Shown: one piece after another, positions 49,022 to 58,725 of the stretch
Layout: each line of letters starts with the position of its first letter
Numbering within the stretch: position 1 is the first letter of the stretch
Source of the DNA: Novosphingobium pentaromativorans US6-1
GTDB lineage: Bacteria > Pseudomonadota > Alphaproteobacteria > Sphingomonadales > Sphingomonadaceae
Assembly (NCBI RefSeq): GCF_000767465.1
Contig: NZ_CP009291.1
Span: 248,001 to 312,000, forward strand
Direction: 5' to 3'
Length of the DNA stretch: 64,000 nucleotides
Notes under the pieces: model-generated
The model's input: the letters and a program-made list of their open reading frames with translations, nothing else
Database searches by the model: none
What the model was told of the DNA's origin: nothing
Made by a program: the position numbers and the translations under genes

Positions 49022-49366
49022 TCAGGTGCGGTAGGACGGATCGTCCGACCAGCGCGATACGATGTTATCCAGAATGATCGGACTCATCAGGTTCTCGAAG
49101 GCGCAGCCGGTCAGTCCATTGTCCCACCAGACGACCTTTGCCGAAAGCGACTCCATCCCCGGCAGGGTGATCCAGCAACGCGTGCCGGGGTGCAGGCGGC
49201 TGACCGCCGTGGCCGAGAAGCCGGAAAGCGAGAGATCGCGCACGACTGTCTGGAAGCTGCGGCCACCGGACGGACGGAGGCCAGCCGGAATGCTCATCTT
49301 CACGCGATGTGCGCTGCGGTCTTCCTGAGCGGCGAACTCGTACTTGTCCTGTTCCGTTCCTACCAT
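49022..49366 (-). CDS. PilZ-domain protein
   Basis: The 114-residue protein is a single PilZ domain, a c-di-GMP receptor fold. The two binding motifs are present: RSAHR (RxxxR) and DLSLSG (D/NxSxxG). It should bind c-di-GMP. A full CtrA box lies 74 bp upstream, which ties it to the cell cycle or motility programme. No motility genes are in the window. Confidence 0.9.
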   Translation of the reverse strand: MVGTEQDKYEFAAQEDRSAHRVKMSIPAGLRPSGGRSFQTVVRDLSLSGFSATAVSRLHPGTRCWITLPGMESLSAKVVWWDNGLTGCAFENLMSPIILDNIVSRWSDDPSYRT

Positions 49367-49439
49367 GGAGAAGCCATCCTGTCGTAGCCGGAAACCGGGC
49401 GAGATGCCCGGAATGACTCCGAAAGATCGCAGGCGGGGG

Positions 49440-49454
49440 TTAACGGGGACTTAA
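49440..49454 (-). promoter_or_regulatory. CtrA box upstream of the pilZ gene
   Basis: Read on the minus strand, TTAA-GTCCCCG-TTAAC matches the CtrA consensus TTAA-N7-TTAAC exactly and points at the PilZ gene. It overlaps the stop codon of the SDR gene. With G+C near 65%, a TTAA-N7-TTAA match is expected only about 0.06 times in a window of this size (my rough estimate). Confidence 0.78.
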
Positions 49455-50182
49455 GCCGGCTGGTTAACGGTCTCGCGATGTCCCGTGGGGAATGTTTCAC
49501 CCAGCAGAGTCACCAGGCGGTCGGCCACCACTTCGGGCGGCTTGACCGAAGCGGGCGCTTCGCCGGGATAAGCGCGCGCGCGCATTGCAGTGCGAGTGGC
49601 GCCGGGATTGACGATAGCGACGCGGATCTTCGAGAGCTTGGCGGTTTCCTGGCCATAGCAGTCCAGCAGCACCTCAAAAGCCGCCTTGGTCGCGCCATAG
49701 GCGCCCCAAAACGCGCGCGGCTGGCCCGCCACCGTCGTGGTCATGCCGACCACCCGGGCATCGGCACTCTTGCGCAGGAGCGGGTCGAAATTGGCGATCA
49801 GCGCCTGGGTAGCCAGCACATTGGTGGTCAGGGCCTTGTTGAAGGCCTTCTGGTCGATATCGGTCACCGAAGTCAGCTCCGGCAGGATCGCTGCATTGAT
49901 GACAAGGATATCGAGCTTGCCCCACCGCTGTGAGACTGCCGTGGCGAGACGGGCTATACCGTCGGGCTCGATGAGGTCGACAGGGGCGATCGTGGCCGAA
50001 CCGCCGGCCTCGAATATCGCTTGCTCGACGCCTTCGAGCGCCTTGGTGTCGCGCGCAGTGAGCACGACATGCGCGCCCGCAGCGGCCAGCGCCTGCGCGG
50101 TCGCGGCGCCGATGCCGCGGCTGGCACCGGTGACGAGCGCAATCTGGCCTTCGAACGGCTTTTCGCTTCCCGTATCGCTCAT
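49451..50182 (-). CDS. Short-chain dehydrogenase/reductase
   Basis: The 243-residue protein is a classical SDR with the nucleotide-binding TGASRGIGAATAQ, the NAA block (VINAAILPE) and the active-site YGATK. The usual catalytic serine 13 residues before the tyrosine is threonine (GMTTTVAG). It starts 8 bp after the purF stop and is cotranscribed with it. Its substrate is unknown. The ATG at 50182 is the family start; the frame extends into purF without support. Confidence 0.9.
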   Translation of the reverse strand: MSDTGSEKPFEGQIALVTGASRGIGAATAQALAAAGAHVVLTARDTKALEGVEQAIFEAGGSATIAPVDLIEPDGIARLATAVSQRWGKLDILVINAAILPELTSVTDIDQKAFNKALTTNVLATQALIANFDPLLRKSADARVVGMTTTVAGQPRAFWGAYGATKAAFEVLLDCYGQETAKLSKIRVAIVNPGATRTAMRARAYPGEAPASVKPPEVVADRLVTLLGETFPTGHRETVNQPA

Positions 50183-50190
50183 CCTGTCGT

Positions 50191-51639
50191 TCACGCGGCC
50201 GTGAGCTGTTGCGGACGAAGTTCGGTGAAGTCGGTCAGCTTGGTCGGATATTCGCCCGAGAAGCACGCGTCGCAGAACTGCGGGCACTTCTTGTTGCGTT
50301 TCGCTTCGCCCACGGCACGGTAGAGGCCGTCGATGGAGACGAAGGCGAGACTGTCGGCCTTGATGAACTCGGCCATGGCCTGGATGTCCATCTTGGCGGC
50401 GAGCAGTTTCGAACGCTCCGGCGTATCGACGCCGTAGAAGCACGAGTGGCTGGTCGGCGGGCTGGCGATGCGCATGTGCACTTCGGCAGCGCCGGCATCG
50501 CGCATCATCTCGACGATCTTGAGCGAGGTGGTGCCGCGCACGATCGAATCGTCGATCAGGATGATCCGCTTGCCTTCCACGAGGGCGCGGTTGGCATTGT
50601 GCTTGCGCTTCACGTCAGCATGGCGGGCAGCGTCACCCGGCTGGATGAAGGTGCGTCCGACATAGTGCGAACGGATGATGCCCAGCTCGAAGGGAATGCC
50701 CGATTCCTGCGCATAGCCGATCGCGGCGGGGACGCCGCTGTCGGGCACCGGGATCACGATGTCGGCAGGCGCCGGCGCTTCCTTGGCCAGTTCGACGCCG
50801 ATCTGCTTGCGCACGCCGTAGACCGAGCGGCCGTCCATCACCGAATCGGGGCGGCTGAAATAGACGTGTTCGAAGATGCAGGGGCGCGGGGCGGGGCTGC
50901 CGAAGGGACGGTGGCTGGAAATCGTGCCCTTGTGGTCGACCTGGACCAGCTCACCGGGTTCGACTGCGCGGGTGAATTCCGCACCGATCACATCGAGCGC
51001 GACGGTTTCCGAGGCGAACACGGTGGCATCGCCGAGGCGGCCCATGACCAGCGGGCGGATGCCGAGCGGATCGCGGCAGGCGATCATGCCCTCGGAAGTC
51101 ATGCAGATCAGCGAATAGGCGCCTTCGACCATGCGCAGCGCATCGATGAAGCGGTCGAGCAGGGTGGGATAGCGGCTGGTCGCGACGAGGTGGATGATCA
51201 CCTCGGTGTCGGAAGTCGACTGGAAGATCGAACCCTTCGACACGAGATCGCGCTTGAGCGTCATCGCATTGGAGATGTTGCCGTTATGGGCGATGGAGAA
51301 ACCGCCAGCGGCGAGGTCCGCGAAGAGGGGCTGCACGTTGCGCAGGCCCGATCCGCCGGTCGTCGAATAGCGCACATGGCCGGAGGCCATCGTGCCGGGC
51401 AGCGTGTCCAGTTCCTTCTGCGAGAAGACCTGGGCGACATGGCCAAGGCCGCGGTGGGAGTGGAACTCCGTCCCGCTGAAACTGGTGATGCCCACGGCCT
51501 CTTGGCCGCGGTGCTGCAGGGAATGGAGCCCGGCTGCGGCAACATTTGCCGCATCCTTGGCACCGATCACGCCGAAAACGCCGCACTCTTCGCGCAGCTT
51601 GTCCCCGTCGGCGTCTCGAAAGGGGTGAGTTAGGTTCAT
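50191..51639 (-). CDS. purF: Amidophosphoribosyltransferase
   Basis: PurF makes phosphoribosylamine, the first step of purine synthesis. The 482-residue precursor has an N-terminal propeptide before the catalytic cysteine (EECGVFGVIG), the glutaminase domain and the PRPP-binding block RIILIDDSIVRGTTS. Length is standard. The SDR gene follows in the operon. Confidence 0.97.
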   Translation of the reverse strand: MNLTHPFRDADGDKLREECGVFGVIGAKDAANVAAAGLHSLQHRGQEAVGITSFSGTEFHSHRGLGHVAQVFSQKELDTLPGTMASGHVRYSTTGGSGLRNVQPLFADLAAGGFSIAHNGNISNAMTLKRDLVSKGSIFQSTSDTEVIIHLVATSRYPTLLDRFIDALRMVEGAYSLICMTSEGMIACRDPLGIRPLVMGRLGDATVFASETVALDVIGAEFTRAVEPGELVQVDHKGTISSHRPFGSPAPRPCIFEHVYFSRPDSVMDGRSVYGVRKQIGVELAKEAPAPADIVIPVPDSGVPAAIGYAQESGIPFELGIIRSHYVGRTFIQPGDAARHADVKRKHNANRALVEGKRIILIDDSIVRGTTSLKIVEMMRDAGAAEVHMRIASPPTSHSCFYGVDTPERSKLLAAKMDIQAMAEFIKADSLAFVSIDGLYRAVGEAKRNKKCPQFCDACFSGEYPTKLTDFTELRPQQLTAA

Positions 51640-51934
51640 GGAGTCGTCCGGCCCGCTGGCGCGTCAATGTCTGCGGCGCATTTGGCGGGGTTCGCCCGCA
51701 ATTGCAAGGGGTGTGGGAAAGGCTTGTGCAGCTTTGCCTCCTGCGCGCGCTTCGTGACCGGGTCATGACAGCGTTGCGACCCGCTCGTCGAGGGAACCCA
51801 TAGCGGGCTTGTCGGTTGGGCACAAACCCGGTGTCGTCACGCGTCCCCGGCCAAGTTCGCCCGTGGCTTGCAAGCCTTTGTTCATGTCCTTAATGCCAGC
51901 TGCGCATTGACCCGATCACAGACGGACCCGTCGC

Positions 51935-53168
51935 TTGATCCTTTCCACCTTCGAATGGACTATCGCCAAACGTTATATGTTGCCCGGCAAGGGCGAGCGT
52001 TTCATTGCGCTCGTCGCGGGCATCAGCCTTGCCGCGGTGATGCTCGGCGTGGCGGCGCTGGTGATCGTCATGAGCGTCATGAACGGCTTTCGCGCAGAGC
52101 TGTTCGACAAGATCGTCGGCCTCAATGGCCACGCCATCATCCAGGCCTATGGCGGCAGGCTCGACAACTGGCAGAACGTCCTTGAGGACGTGCGCAAGAC
52201 GCCCGGCGTCACCCGCGCCACGCCGCTGATCGAGCAGCCGCTGCTGGCCAGCTTCAACGGCCGGGTCGAAGCGATCCTCGTACGCGGCAATACCGACCAG
52301 GACATCGTCCGGCTTCGCGACAAGGTGAAGGCCGGCAGTCTCGGTCAACTCGAGCCCGGCAGCAACAACGTGGCGATCGGCTCCCAGCTCGCCCAGAACC
52401 TTGGCGCGCAAGTGGGCGACATGATTACCGTGATCAATCCGCAAGGCCGCTCGACCCCCTTCGGCACCGTGCCGCGCCAGATCGCCTACCGCGTCGCCGC
52501 GATCTTCGAGATCGGCGTTTATGACTACGACAAGGCCTTCGTGGTGATGCCGATGAAGGATGCGCAGACGTTGCTGCTGACCGGCGATTCGATCGGCATG
52601 ATCGAAGTGACCACGACCGATCCCGACCGTGTCGACCAGATCCTTGCCCCGCTTGAGCGCAAGCTGGCCGGGCAGGCCATCGTCACCGACTGGAAGACGA
52701 TCAATGCCTCGCTGTTCGAGGCGCTGGCGGTGGAACGCGTGGCGATGTTCGTCGTGCTCTCGATCATCGTTCTGGTCGCGGTGTTCAACATTCTCTCGTC
52801 GCTGATCATGCTGGTGCGCGCCAAGACGCGCGACATAGCGATCCTGCGCACGATGGGGGCGACGCGAAAATCGCTGCTCAAGGTCTTCGTCACCACGGGC
52901 TTCTGCATCGGTGCGCTCGGCACGGTGGCGGGCGTTATCCTGGGCTTCGTGTTCCTCTATTTCCGCCAGCCGATCGTCCATCTCGTGGAAATCGTCACCG
53001 GACAGAACCTGTGGGACCCTTCGATCCGCTTCCTGACCGAATTGCCGGCCCGCTCCGATCCGGTGGAGATCGCCGTTATCTGCCTGATGGCGCTCGCCTT
53101 CAGTTTCCTTGCCACGCTCTACCCGGCCTTCAAGGCGGCGAGCACCGATCCCGTGCAGGTGCTGCGCT

Positions 53169-53176
<8 letters not shown>
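51935..53176 (+). CDS. Lipoprotein-releasing ABC transporter permease (LolC/LolE)
   Basis: The 413-residue protein has an N-terminal membrane helix ([23 protein letters not shown]), a periplasmic domain of about 230 residues and three C-terminal helices of the MacB/FtsX type ([21 protein letters not shown]). It releases lipoproteins from the inner membrane to LolA. The start is TTG at 51935 ([17 protein letters not shown]); no ATG gives the full family N-terminus. One permease plus LolD suggests a homodimeric system. Confidence 0.92.
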
Positions 53177-53888
<712 letters not shown>

Positions 53889-53890
53889 CG

Positions 53891-53919
53891 CTGCAATGAC
53901 CGGGCCGGCATCATTGCAG
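53891..53919 (+). terminator. Stem-loop after lolD
   Basis: CTGCAATGA pairs with TCATTGCAG across an 11-base GC-rich loop, starting 3 bp past the stop. No T-run follows, so it may be a stability element. Confidence 0.5.
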
Positions 53920-54004
53920 GACGCAGTGAGGATCCTCGTTGATTTCGCCGCGGCAAATGCCCAAGTTGAAAGAAAACCACAGGGAAAACGAAAGGACCAC
54001 GCAG

Positions 54005-54289
54005 ATGAGCGACTCTCCCTCCACGATCCAGGGTGAACCGGAGGCGCCGCGCGGTTTCGGCTGGAACGATTCGGCGGAACTGCACAAGTGCGCCGATGGG
54101 GGCGGTCTGTTCCACCGGTTCAAGACGATCCGCCGTGGCACCGTGGCCCAGTTGATCGACTTCGTGATGGACCTGCCCGAAGAAAAGCAGAGGGAATACG
54201 CGATCCAGAAGGAAGGCGATCACCGTCTTTCCATCGGCGAGATTCGCGCGCTTTTCCGCCGCGCGGACTTTCCCAAGACCCCGGACTGA
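54005..54289 (+). CDS. Small protein of unknown function
   Basis: The 94-residue product contains PRGFGWNDSAELHKCADGGG, FHRFKTIRRGTVAQLIDFVMD and RLSIGEIRALFRRADFPKTP. No family is recognised. The ATG at 54005 has AAAGGA nearby upstream. Codon use looks like that of the neighbours, and it precedes a strong stem-loop, so it is likely a real cytoplasmic protein. Confidence 0.7.
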   Translation: MSDSPSTIQGEPEAPRGFGWNDSAELHKCADGGGLFHRFKTIRRGTVAQLIDFVMDLPEEKQREYAIQKEGDHRLSIGEIRALFRRADFPKTPD

Positions 54290-54346
54290 CGCAGGTTGCA
54301 CGGTGAGGCCGACCCGCATTGCCGGTCGGTCTCGCTGCAGCCTGCG
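54290..54346 (+). terminator. Long nested stem-loop after the small protein gene
   Basis: Three nested stems can be drawn: CGCAGG with CCTGCG, TGCA with TGCA, and GAGGCCGACC with GGTCGGTCTC (one G-U pair) around a 9-base loop. It starts right after the stop. No T-run follows, so it is either a terminator helper or a stability element. Confidence 0.45.
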
Positions 54347-54402
54347 GGTAAGCCTGCGAAGATAATTCCTTGAAAGCGAGTTCAGACAGCGAGGTGCCGA
54401 CC

Positions 54403-54882
54403 TTGAAGACCATCGCCGATTTCAATGCGACGCTTCCCAATGGTGACAAGCTGGCCCTTGCCGACAAGGCGGGCAAGGTCCTGCTGGTGGTCAACACGGC
54501 AAGCAAGTGCGGCTTTACCCCGCAGTATAAGGGTCTTGAGGCGCTCTGGCAGAAGTACCGCGACCGCGGGTTCGAAGTGATCGCCTTTCCCTGCAACCAG
54601 TTCGGCGGCCAGGAACCGGGTTCGGCCGATGAGATCGCCGAATTCTGCGAGGTCAATTTCGGTCTCTCGTTTCCGCTTATGGGCAAGATCGAAGTCAATG
54701 GCCCGGGCGCGGATCCGCTGTTCGACTGGCTCAAGGCCGAAGCGCCCGGCGTGCTGGGCACGAAGAAGATCAAGTGGAACTTCACCAAGTTCCTGGTCGA
54801 CCGCGAAGGCAAGGTGGTGCGTCGCTATGGTCCGACCGACAAGCCCGAGGGCCTTGCGAAGGACATCGAAGCGCTGCTCTGA
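54403..54882 (+). CDS. Glutathione peroxidase-family thiol peroxidase
   Basis: The 159-residue protein reduces peroxides with a catalytic cysteine in TASKCGFTPQY in place of selenocysteine; Gln in CNQFGGQEP and Trp-Asn in KWNFTKFL complete the tetrad. I prefer TTG at 54403, giving MKTIADFNATLPNG, the family N-terminus, with GAGG 8 bases upstream; a TTG at 54370 would add 11 residues. It may use thioredoxin more than glutathione. Confidence 0.9.
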   Translation: MKTIADFNATLPNGDKLALADKAGKVLLVVNTASKCGFTPQYKGLEALWQKYRDRGFEVIAFPCNQFGGQEPGSADEIAEFCEVNFGLSFPLMGKIEVNGPGADPLFDWLKAEAPGVLGTKKIKWNFTKFLVDREGKVVRRYGPTDKPEGLAKDIEALL

Positions 54883-55018
54883 TCCGGCAGGGCCCCTTCC
54901 GCGATTGCGCGGGGGCGGGGCAAGGCCGGCAATTTGCGCCGCGGCAATGGGCGCTATCCCCCGCTTTGTCCCCAGCGCGGCCTTGATCGCGCGGGCGCGC
55001 GATGCCTAAATTCCCATC

Positions 55019-58000
55019 ATGCCGTTCTCGCCTTTCGTCCCGCTTCGCATCTTCTCTAGCTTCACGATGCTGGACGGCTCGATCGACCCCAAGGCGATCG
55101 CCAAGCTGGCCAAGGAGCGCAAGTTTCCGGCCATCGCCATCTGCGACCGCAATGGTCTCTATGGCGCCCCGACTTTCGCCGGTGCCTGCATGGACGCAGG
55201 GGTGCAGCCCGTTGTCGGGACCTTTCTCGCCGTCGCCCGTCCGGGGGCGGTTGCGCAGGGGCAGGACCTGCCGATCGACTGGCTGGCGCTGTTCGCCCAG
55301 AACGAGGATGGCTGGCTCAACTTGTGCCGCCACGTCAGCCGCGCCCACCTCGACCGACCGCTGGAACTCGATCCCCATGTGGAACTGGAATCGCTGCGCG
55401 GCCATACCGATGGCCTGATCTGCCTCACCGGCGGCAACGAGGGTGCGCTGGCGCGGCTCTATGCCGACGACCGTCCCGAGGCGGCGGAGCGCTACTGCGA
55501 TGCCCTGCAGGGCCTGTTCGGCGACCGCCTCTACATAGAGATCACCCGCACCGGCGAGCCCGAGGAGGATGCCTCCGAGGAAGACCTGATCGCGCTTGCC
55601 TATGAGCGCGACATTCCGCTGGTCGGGTCGAACCCGGCACAATATTCCGAGGCGAGCTTTCATTCCGCGCACGATGGCATGCTGTGCATCGCCAACTCCA
55701 CGCAGGTCGATGCACCGGACCGGCCGCGCTCTTCGTCCGAGCGCTGGGTCAAGCCGGTCGATGTCATGCAGGAACTCTTCGCGGACCTGCCGGAAGCCAT
55801 CGCCAACACCATGGTCGTCGCCCAGCGCTGCGCCTTTGCGCCGCCGCGCCGCAAGCCCCTTCTGCCAAGCCTTGCCGGCGACCGCGAAGGCGAGGCGCGG
55901 ATGCTGGTCGACGATGCCCGGCGCGGCCTTGCGCGGCGCCTGCTGCCCTACTGGCCCGACGTCAGCGAGGACGAACTCGACGAGGCGCTGGCCTTCAAGG
56001 GCGACGAGCGCAAGGCGGCTTACGAGACCCTGCGCGAAAAGGGCGTGAGCGAGGACTTCCTTGCCTATGCCGACCGCCTCGATTTTGAGACGCAGATCAT
56101 CATCGGCATGGGTTTCCCCGGCTACTTCCTGATCGTTGCCGACTTCATCAAGTGGGCCAAGGACAACGGCATTCCGGTCGGCCCGGGCCGTGGTTCGGGT
56201 GCCGGCTCGCTGGTCGCCTGGGCGCTGACCATTACCGACCTCGACCCGCTCAGGCTGGGCCTGCTTTTCGAACGCTTCCTCAACCCGGAACGCGTCTCGA
56301 TGCCTGACTTCGATATCGACTTCTGCGAAACCCGGCGCGGCGAAGTGATCCGCTACGTCCAGCGCAAGTACGGCCACGACCACGTCGCGCAGATCATTAC
56401 CTTCGGCAAGATGAAGGCCCGCGCGGTGCTGCGCGACTGCGGGCGCATCCTGCAGATGGGCTACGGCCGCGTCGATTCGCTGTGCAAGATGGTGCCCAAC
56501 CATCCGACCGACCCGTGGAACCTCACCGAGGCGCTCAACGGCCGCAAGGAACACGGCGTCACCAAGGACCCGCCGGTCGCCGAGTTCCGCCGCGAATACG
56601 ACACCGATCCCGAAGTGCGCCGCATGGTCGACCTGGCCGTGCAGCTCGAGGGCCTGCCGCGCAACTCCTCGACCCATGCGGCGGGCGTCGTCATCGGCGA
56701 CCGCCCGCTGGAAAAGCTGGTCCCGCTTTACCGCGATCCGCGTTCGGACATGCCCGTCACCCAGTTCGACATGAAATCGGTCGAGGATACCGGGCTCGTG
56801 AAGTTCGACTTCCTCGGCCTCAAGACCCTGTCGGTATTGCGCAAGGCCTGCGACCTGCTCGAACGGCGGGGGATCAGGATCGACCTGTCGAGCCTCGGCT
56901 GGGACGATCCGGCCGTCTACGAACTGCTCAAGCGCGGCGACACGGTCGGCGTGTTCCAGCTGGAATCGGAGGGCATGCGCCGCACCCTGGCGGCCGTGAA
57001 GCCGACCAACTTCGGTGACATCATCGCGCTCGTCTCGCTGTATCGACCGGGCCCGATGGACAACATCCCGCTCTTCGGCCGCCGCAAGAACGGGCTGGAG
57101 CAGATCGAGTTTCCGCACGAGAAGCTCGAGGGCATCCTCGGCGAAACTTACGGCATCTTCGTCTATCAGGAGCAGGTCATGCAGGCCGCGCAGATCCTGG
57201 CGGGCTATTCGCTCGGCGATGCAGACTTGCTGCGCCGCGCGATGGGCAAGAAGAAGAAGGAGGAGATGGACAAGCAGCGTGCCCGCTTCGTGGCCGGCTG
57301 CAAGGAACTATCCGACATCGACGAGCCCAAGGCCAACGAACTGTTCGACTTGATCGACAAGTTCGCCGGCTATGGCTTTAACAAGTCGCACGCAGCCGCG
57401 TACGCGCTGCTCGCTTATCATACCGCTTGGCTGAAGGCGCATTACCCGCACGAATTCTATGCAGCGGCCATGTGCTTCGACATGCACCAGTCGGAAAAGC
57501 TGGCGATCTTCGTGGACGATGCGCGGCGCAACGGCATCGAACTGGCCGCGCCCGACATCAACATGTCGGAAGCGGAATTCATCGTCGAGGAAACCCACGA
57601 CAGCCACGCCGTGCGCTATGCCTTGGCAGGCATCCGCAACGTCGGTGAAAAGGCGATGGACGCGATCGTTGCGGAGCGTCAGGCGAACGGCAAGTTCGTC
57701 AGCCTGCACGACCTGTTCAAGCGCGCTCCGGCCGGATCGATGAACCGCCGCCAGCTTGAAAGCCTGGGCGCGGCCGGTGCGCTCGACAGCCTGGAGCCGA
57801 ACCGTGCGAAGGTGTTGGCCAATGCGGACCTGCTTCTGGCCGTTGCCGATGAAGCCTCGCGCAGCCGTTCGAGCGGGCAGGCGGGGCTGTTCGGCGGCGA
57901 CGATCACGCCGAGCCGGGGCTGCGTCTCGTCGATGCCGAGCCCTGGAGCCGGATGGACCAGATGGCCAAGGAGCGCGAGAATTTCGGCTTCTACTTCGCC

Positions 58001-58624
58001 GCCCATCCGGTCGAGCAGTTCCGCGCGGTGGCCTCGGCCAATGGTGCGCGCACGCACGCCAGCCTGATCGCCGGCGGCTCGGGCGGCGGCGGACGATCCG
58101 GCGCAGTCATGGCTGCGCTTGTCGAGAACGTGCAGAAGCGCAAGACCCGCAAGGGCAAGGATTTCGTCATGGCCGACTTCTCGGACCAGTCGGGCAATTT
58201 CTCCGCGTCGTGCTTCGAGGAAAGTCTGGTCGAGAACTTCGTGAAGTGGGCGAAGGAAGGCACTTGCGTCCTGCTCAACGTCGAACTGGACAGTCCGAGC
58301 GCGGACGAGCCTCCCCGGGTTACGGTGCGCGGGGCGCGGCCACTGGCCGAAGTGAAAGCCGATGCGCGCATGCTGCTGCGGCTCGACATCGACCGGGTGG
58401 AGGCGGTGCAGGAATTGGCGCTGCTGATGCGTCCCGGATCGCCTGGCGGGGGCGAGGTCATCGCCAACCTCAAGCTGGGCAACGGACGTGAGCAGAAAGT
58501 GCGGCTGGGCCGTGACTTCGCGCTCGACGGCGAATTTGCCGAGCAGCTCGCGACGATCGATGGCCTCTCCAACATTTCGCTGACTGCCCGCCGCGGCCCG
58601 GAAGGGCTGCGCCGCGCGGCCTGA
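55019..58624 (+). CDS. dnaE: DNA polymerase III alpha subunit DnaE
   Basis: The 1201-residue replicative polymerase has PHP, palm (PDFDIDF acidic block), finger, HhH (GYGFNKSHAAAYALLAYHTAWLKAHYP) and C-terminal OB domains. The N-terminus reads FVPLRIFSSFTMLDGSI, where PHP domains normally carry His residues, so the PHP metal site is degenerate. Length and order are standard. The gene is alone, after gpx and before an acyl-CoA ligase. Confidence 0.97.
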   Translation: MPFSPFVPLRIFSSFTMLDGSIDPKAIAKLAKERKFPAIAICDRNGLYGAPTFAGACMDAGVQPVVGTFLAVARPGAVAQGQDLPIDWLALFAQNEDGWLNLCRHVSRAHLDRPLELDPHVELESLRGHTDGLICLTGGNEGALARLYADDRPEAAERYCDALQGLFGDRLYIEITRTGEPEEDASEEDLIALAYERDIPLVGSNPAQYSEASFHSAHDGMLCIANSTQVDAPDRPRSSSERWVKPVDVMQELFADLPEAIANTMVVAQRCAFAPPRRKPLLPSLAGDREGEARMLVDDARRGLARRLLPYWPDVSEDELDEALAFKGDERKAAYETLREKGVSEDFLAYADRLDFETQIIIGMGFPGYFLIVADFIKWAKDNGIPVGPGRGSGAGSLVAWALTITDLDPLRLGLLFERFLNPERVSMPDFDIDFCETRRGEVIRYVQRKYGHDHVAQIITFGKMKARAVLRDCGRILQMGYGRVDSLCKMVPNHPTDPWNLTEALNGRKEHGVTKDPPVAEFRREYDTDPEVRRMVDLAVQLEGLPRNSSTHAAGVVIGDRPLEKLVPLYRDPRSDMPVTQFDMKSVEDTGLVKFDFLGLKTLSVLRKACDLLERRGIRIDLSSLGWDDPAVYELLKRGDTVGVFQLESEGMRRTLAAVKPTNFGDIIALVSLYRPGPMDNIPLFGRRKNGLEQIEFPHEKLEGILGETYGIFVYQEQVMQAAQILAGYSLGDADLLRRAMGKKKKEEMDKQRARFVAGCKELSDIDEPKANELFDLIDKFAGYGFNKSHAAAYALLAYHTAWLKAHYPHEFYAAAMCFDMHQSEKLAIFVDDARRNGIELAAPDINMSEAEFIVEETHDSHAVRYALAGIRNVGEKAMDAIVAERQANGKFVSLHDLFKRAPAGSMNRRQLESLGAAGALDSLEPNRAKVLANADLLLAVADEASRSRSSGQAGLFGGDDHAEPGLRLVDAEPWSRMDQMAKERENFGFYFAAHPVEQFRAVASANGARTHASLIAGGSGGGGRSGAVMAALVENVQKRKTRKGKDFVMADFSDQSGNFSASCFEESLVENFVKWAKEGTCVLLNVELDSPSADEPPRVTVRGARPLAEVKADARMLLRLDIDRVEAVQELALLMRPGSPGGGEVIANLKLGNGREQKVRLGRDFALDGEFAEQLATIDGLSNISLTARRGPEGLRRAA

Positions 58625-58725
58625 TTTGCAAAGGTCGGTTTGCTATGGCCTAGTGCCGCGCCGATGATTACCCTCCTGTCTCAAAGCATAAGTGCGCAAA
58701 GGCACAGCCGCAGAGAGGAGAGCCG

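Noticed and set aside
54782..57118. 778-codon minus-strand frame opposite dnaE
   Set aside because: Shadow of dnaE and gpx; composition is that of an antisense frame.
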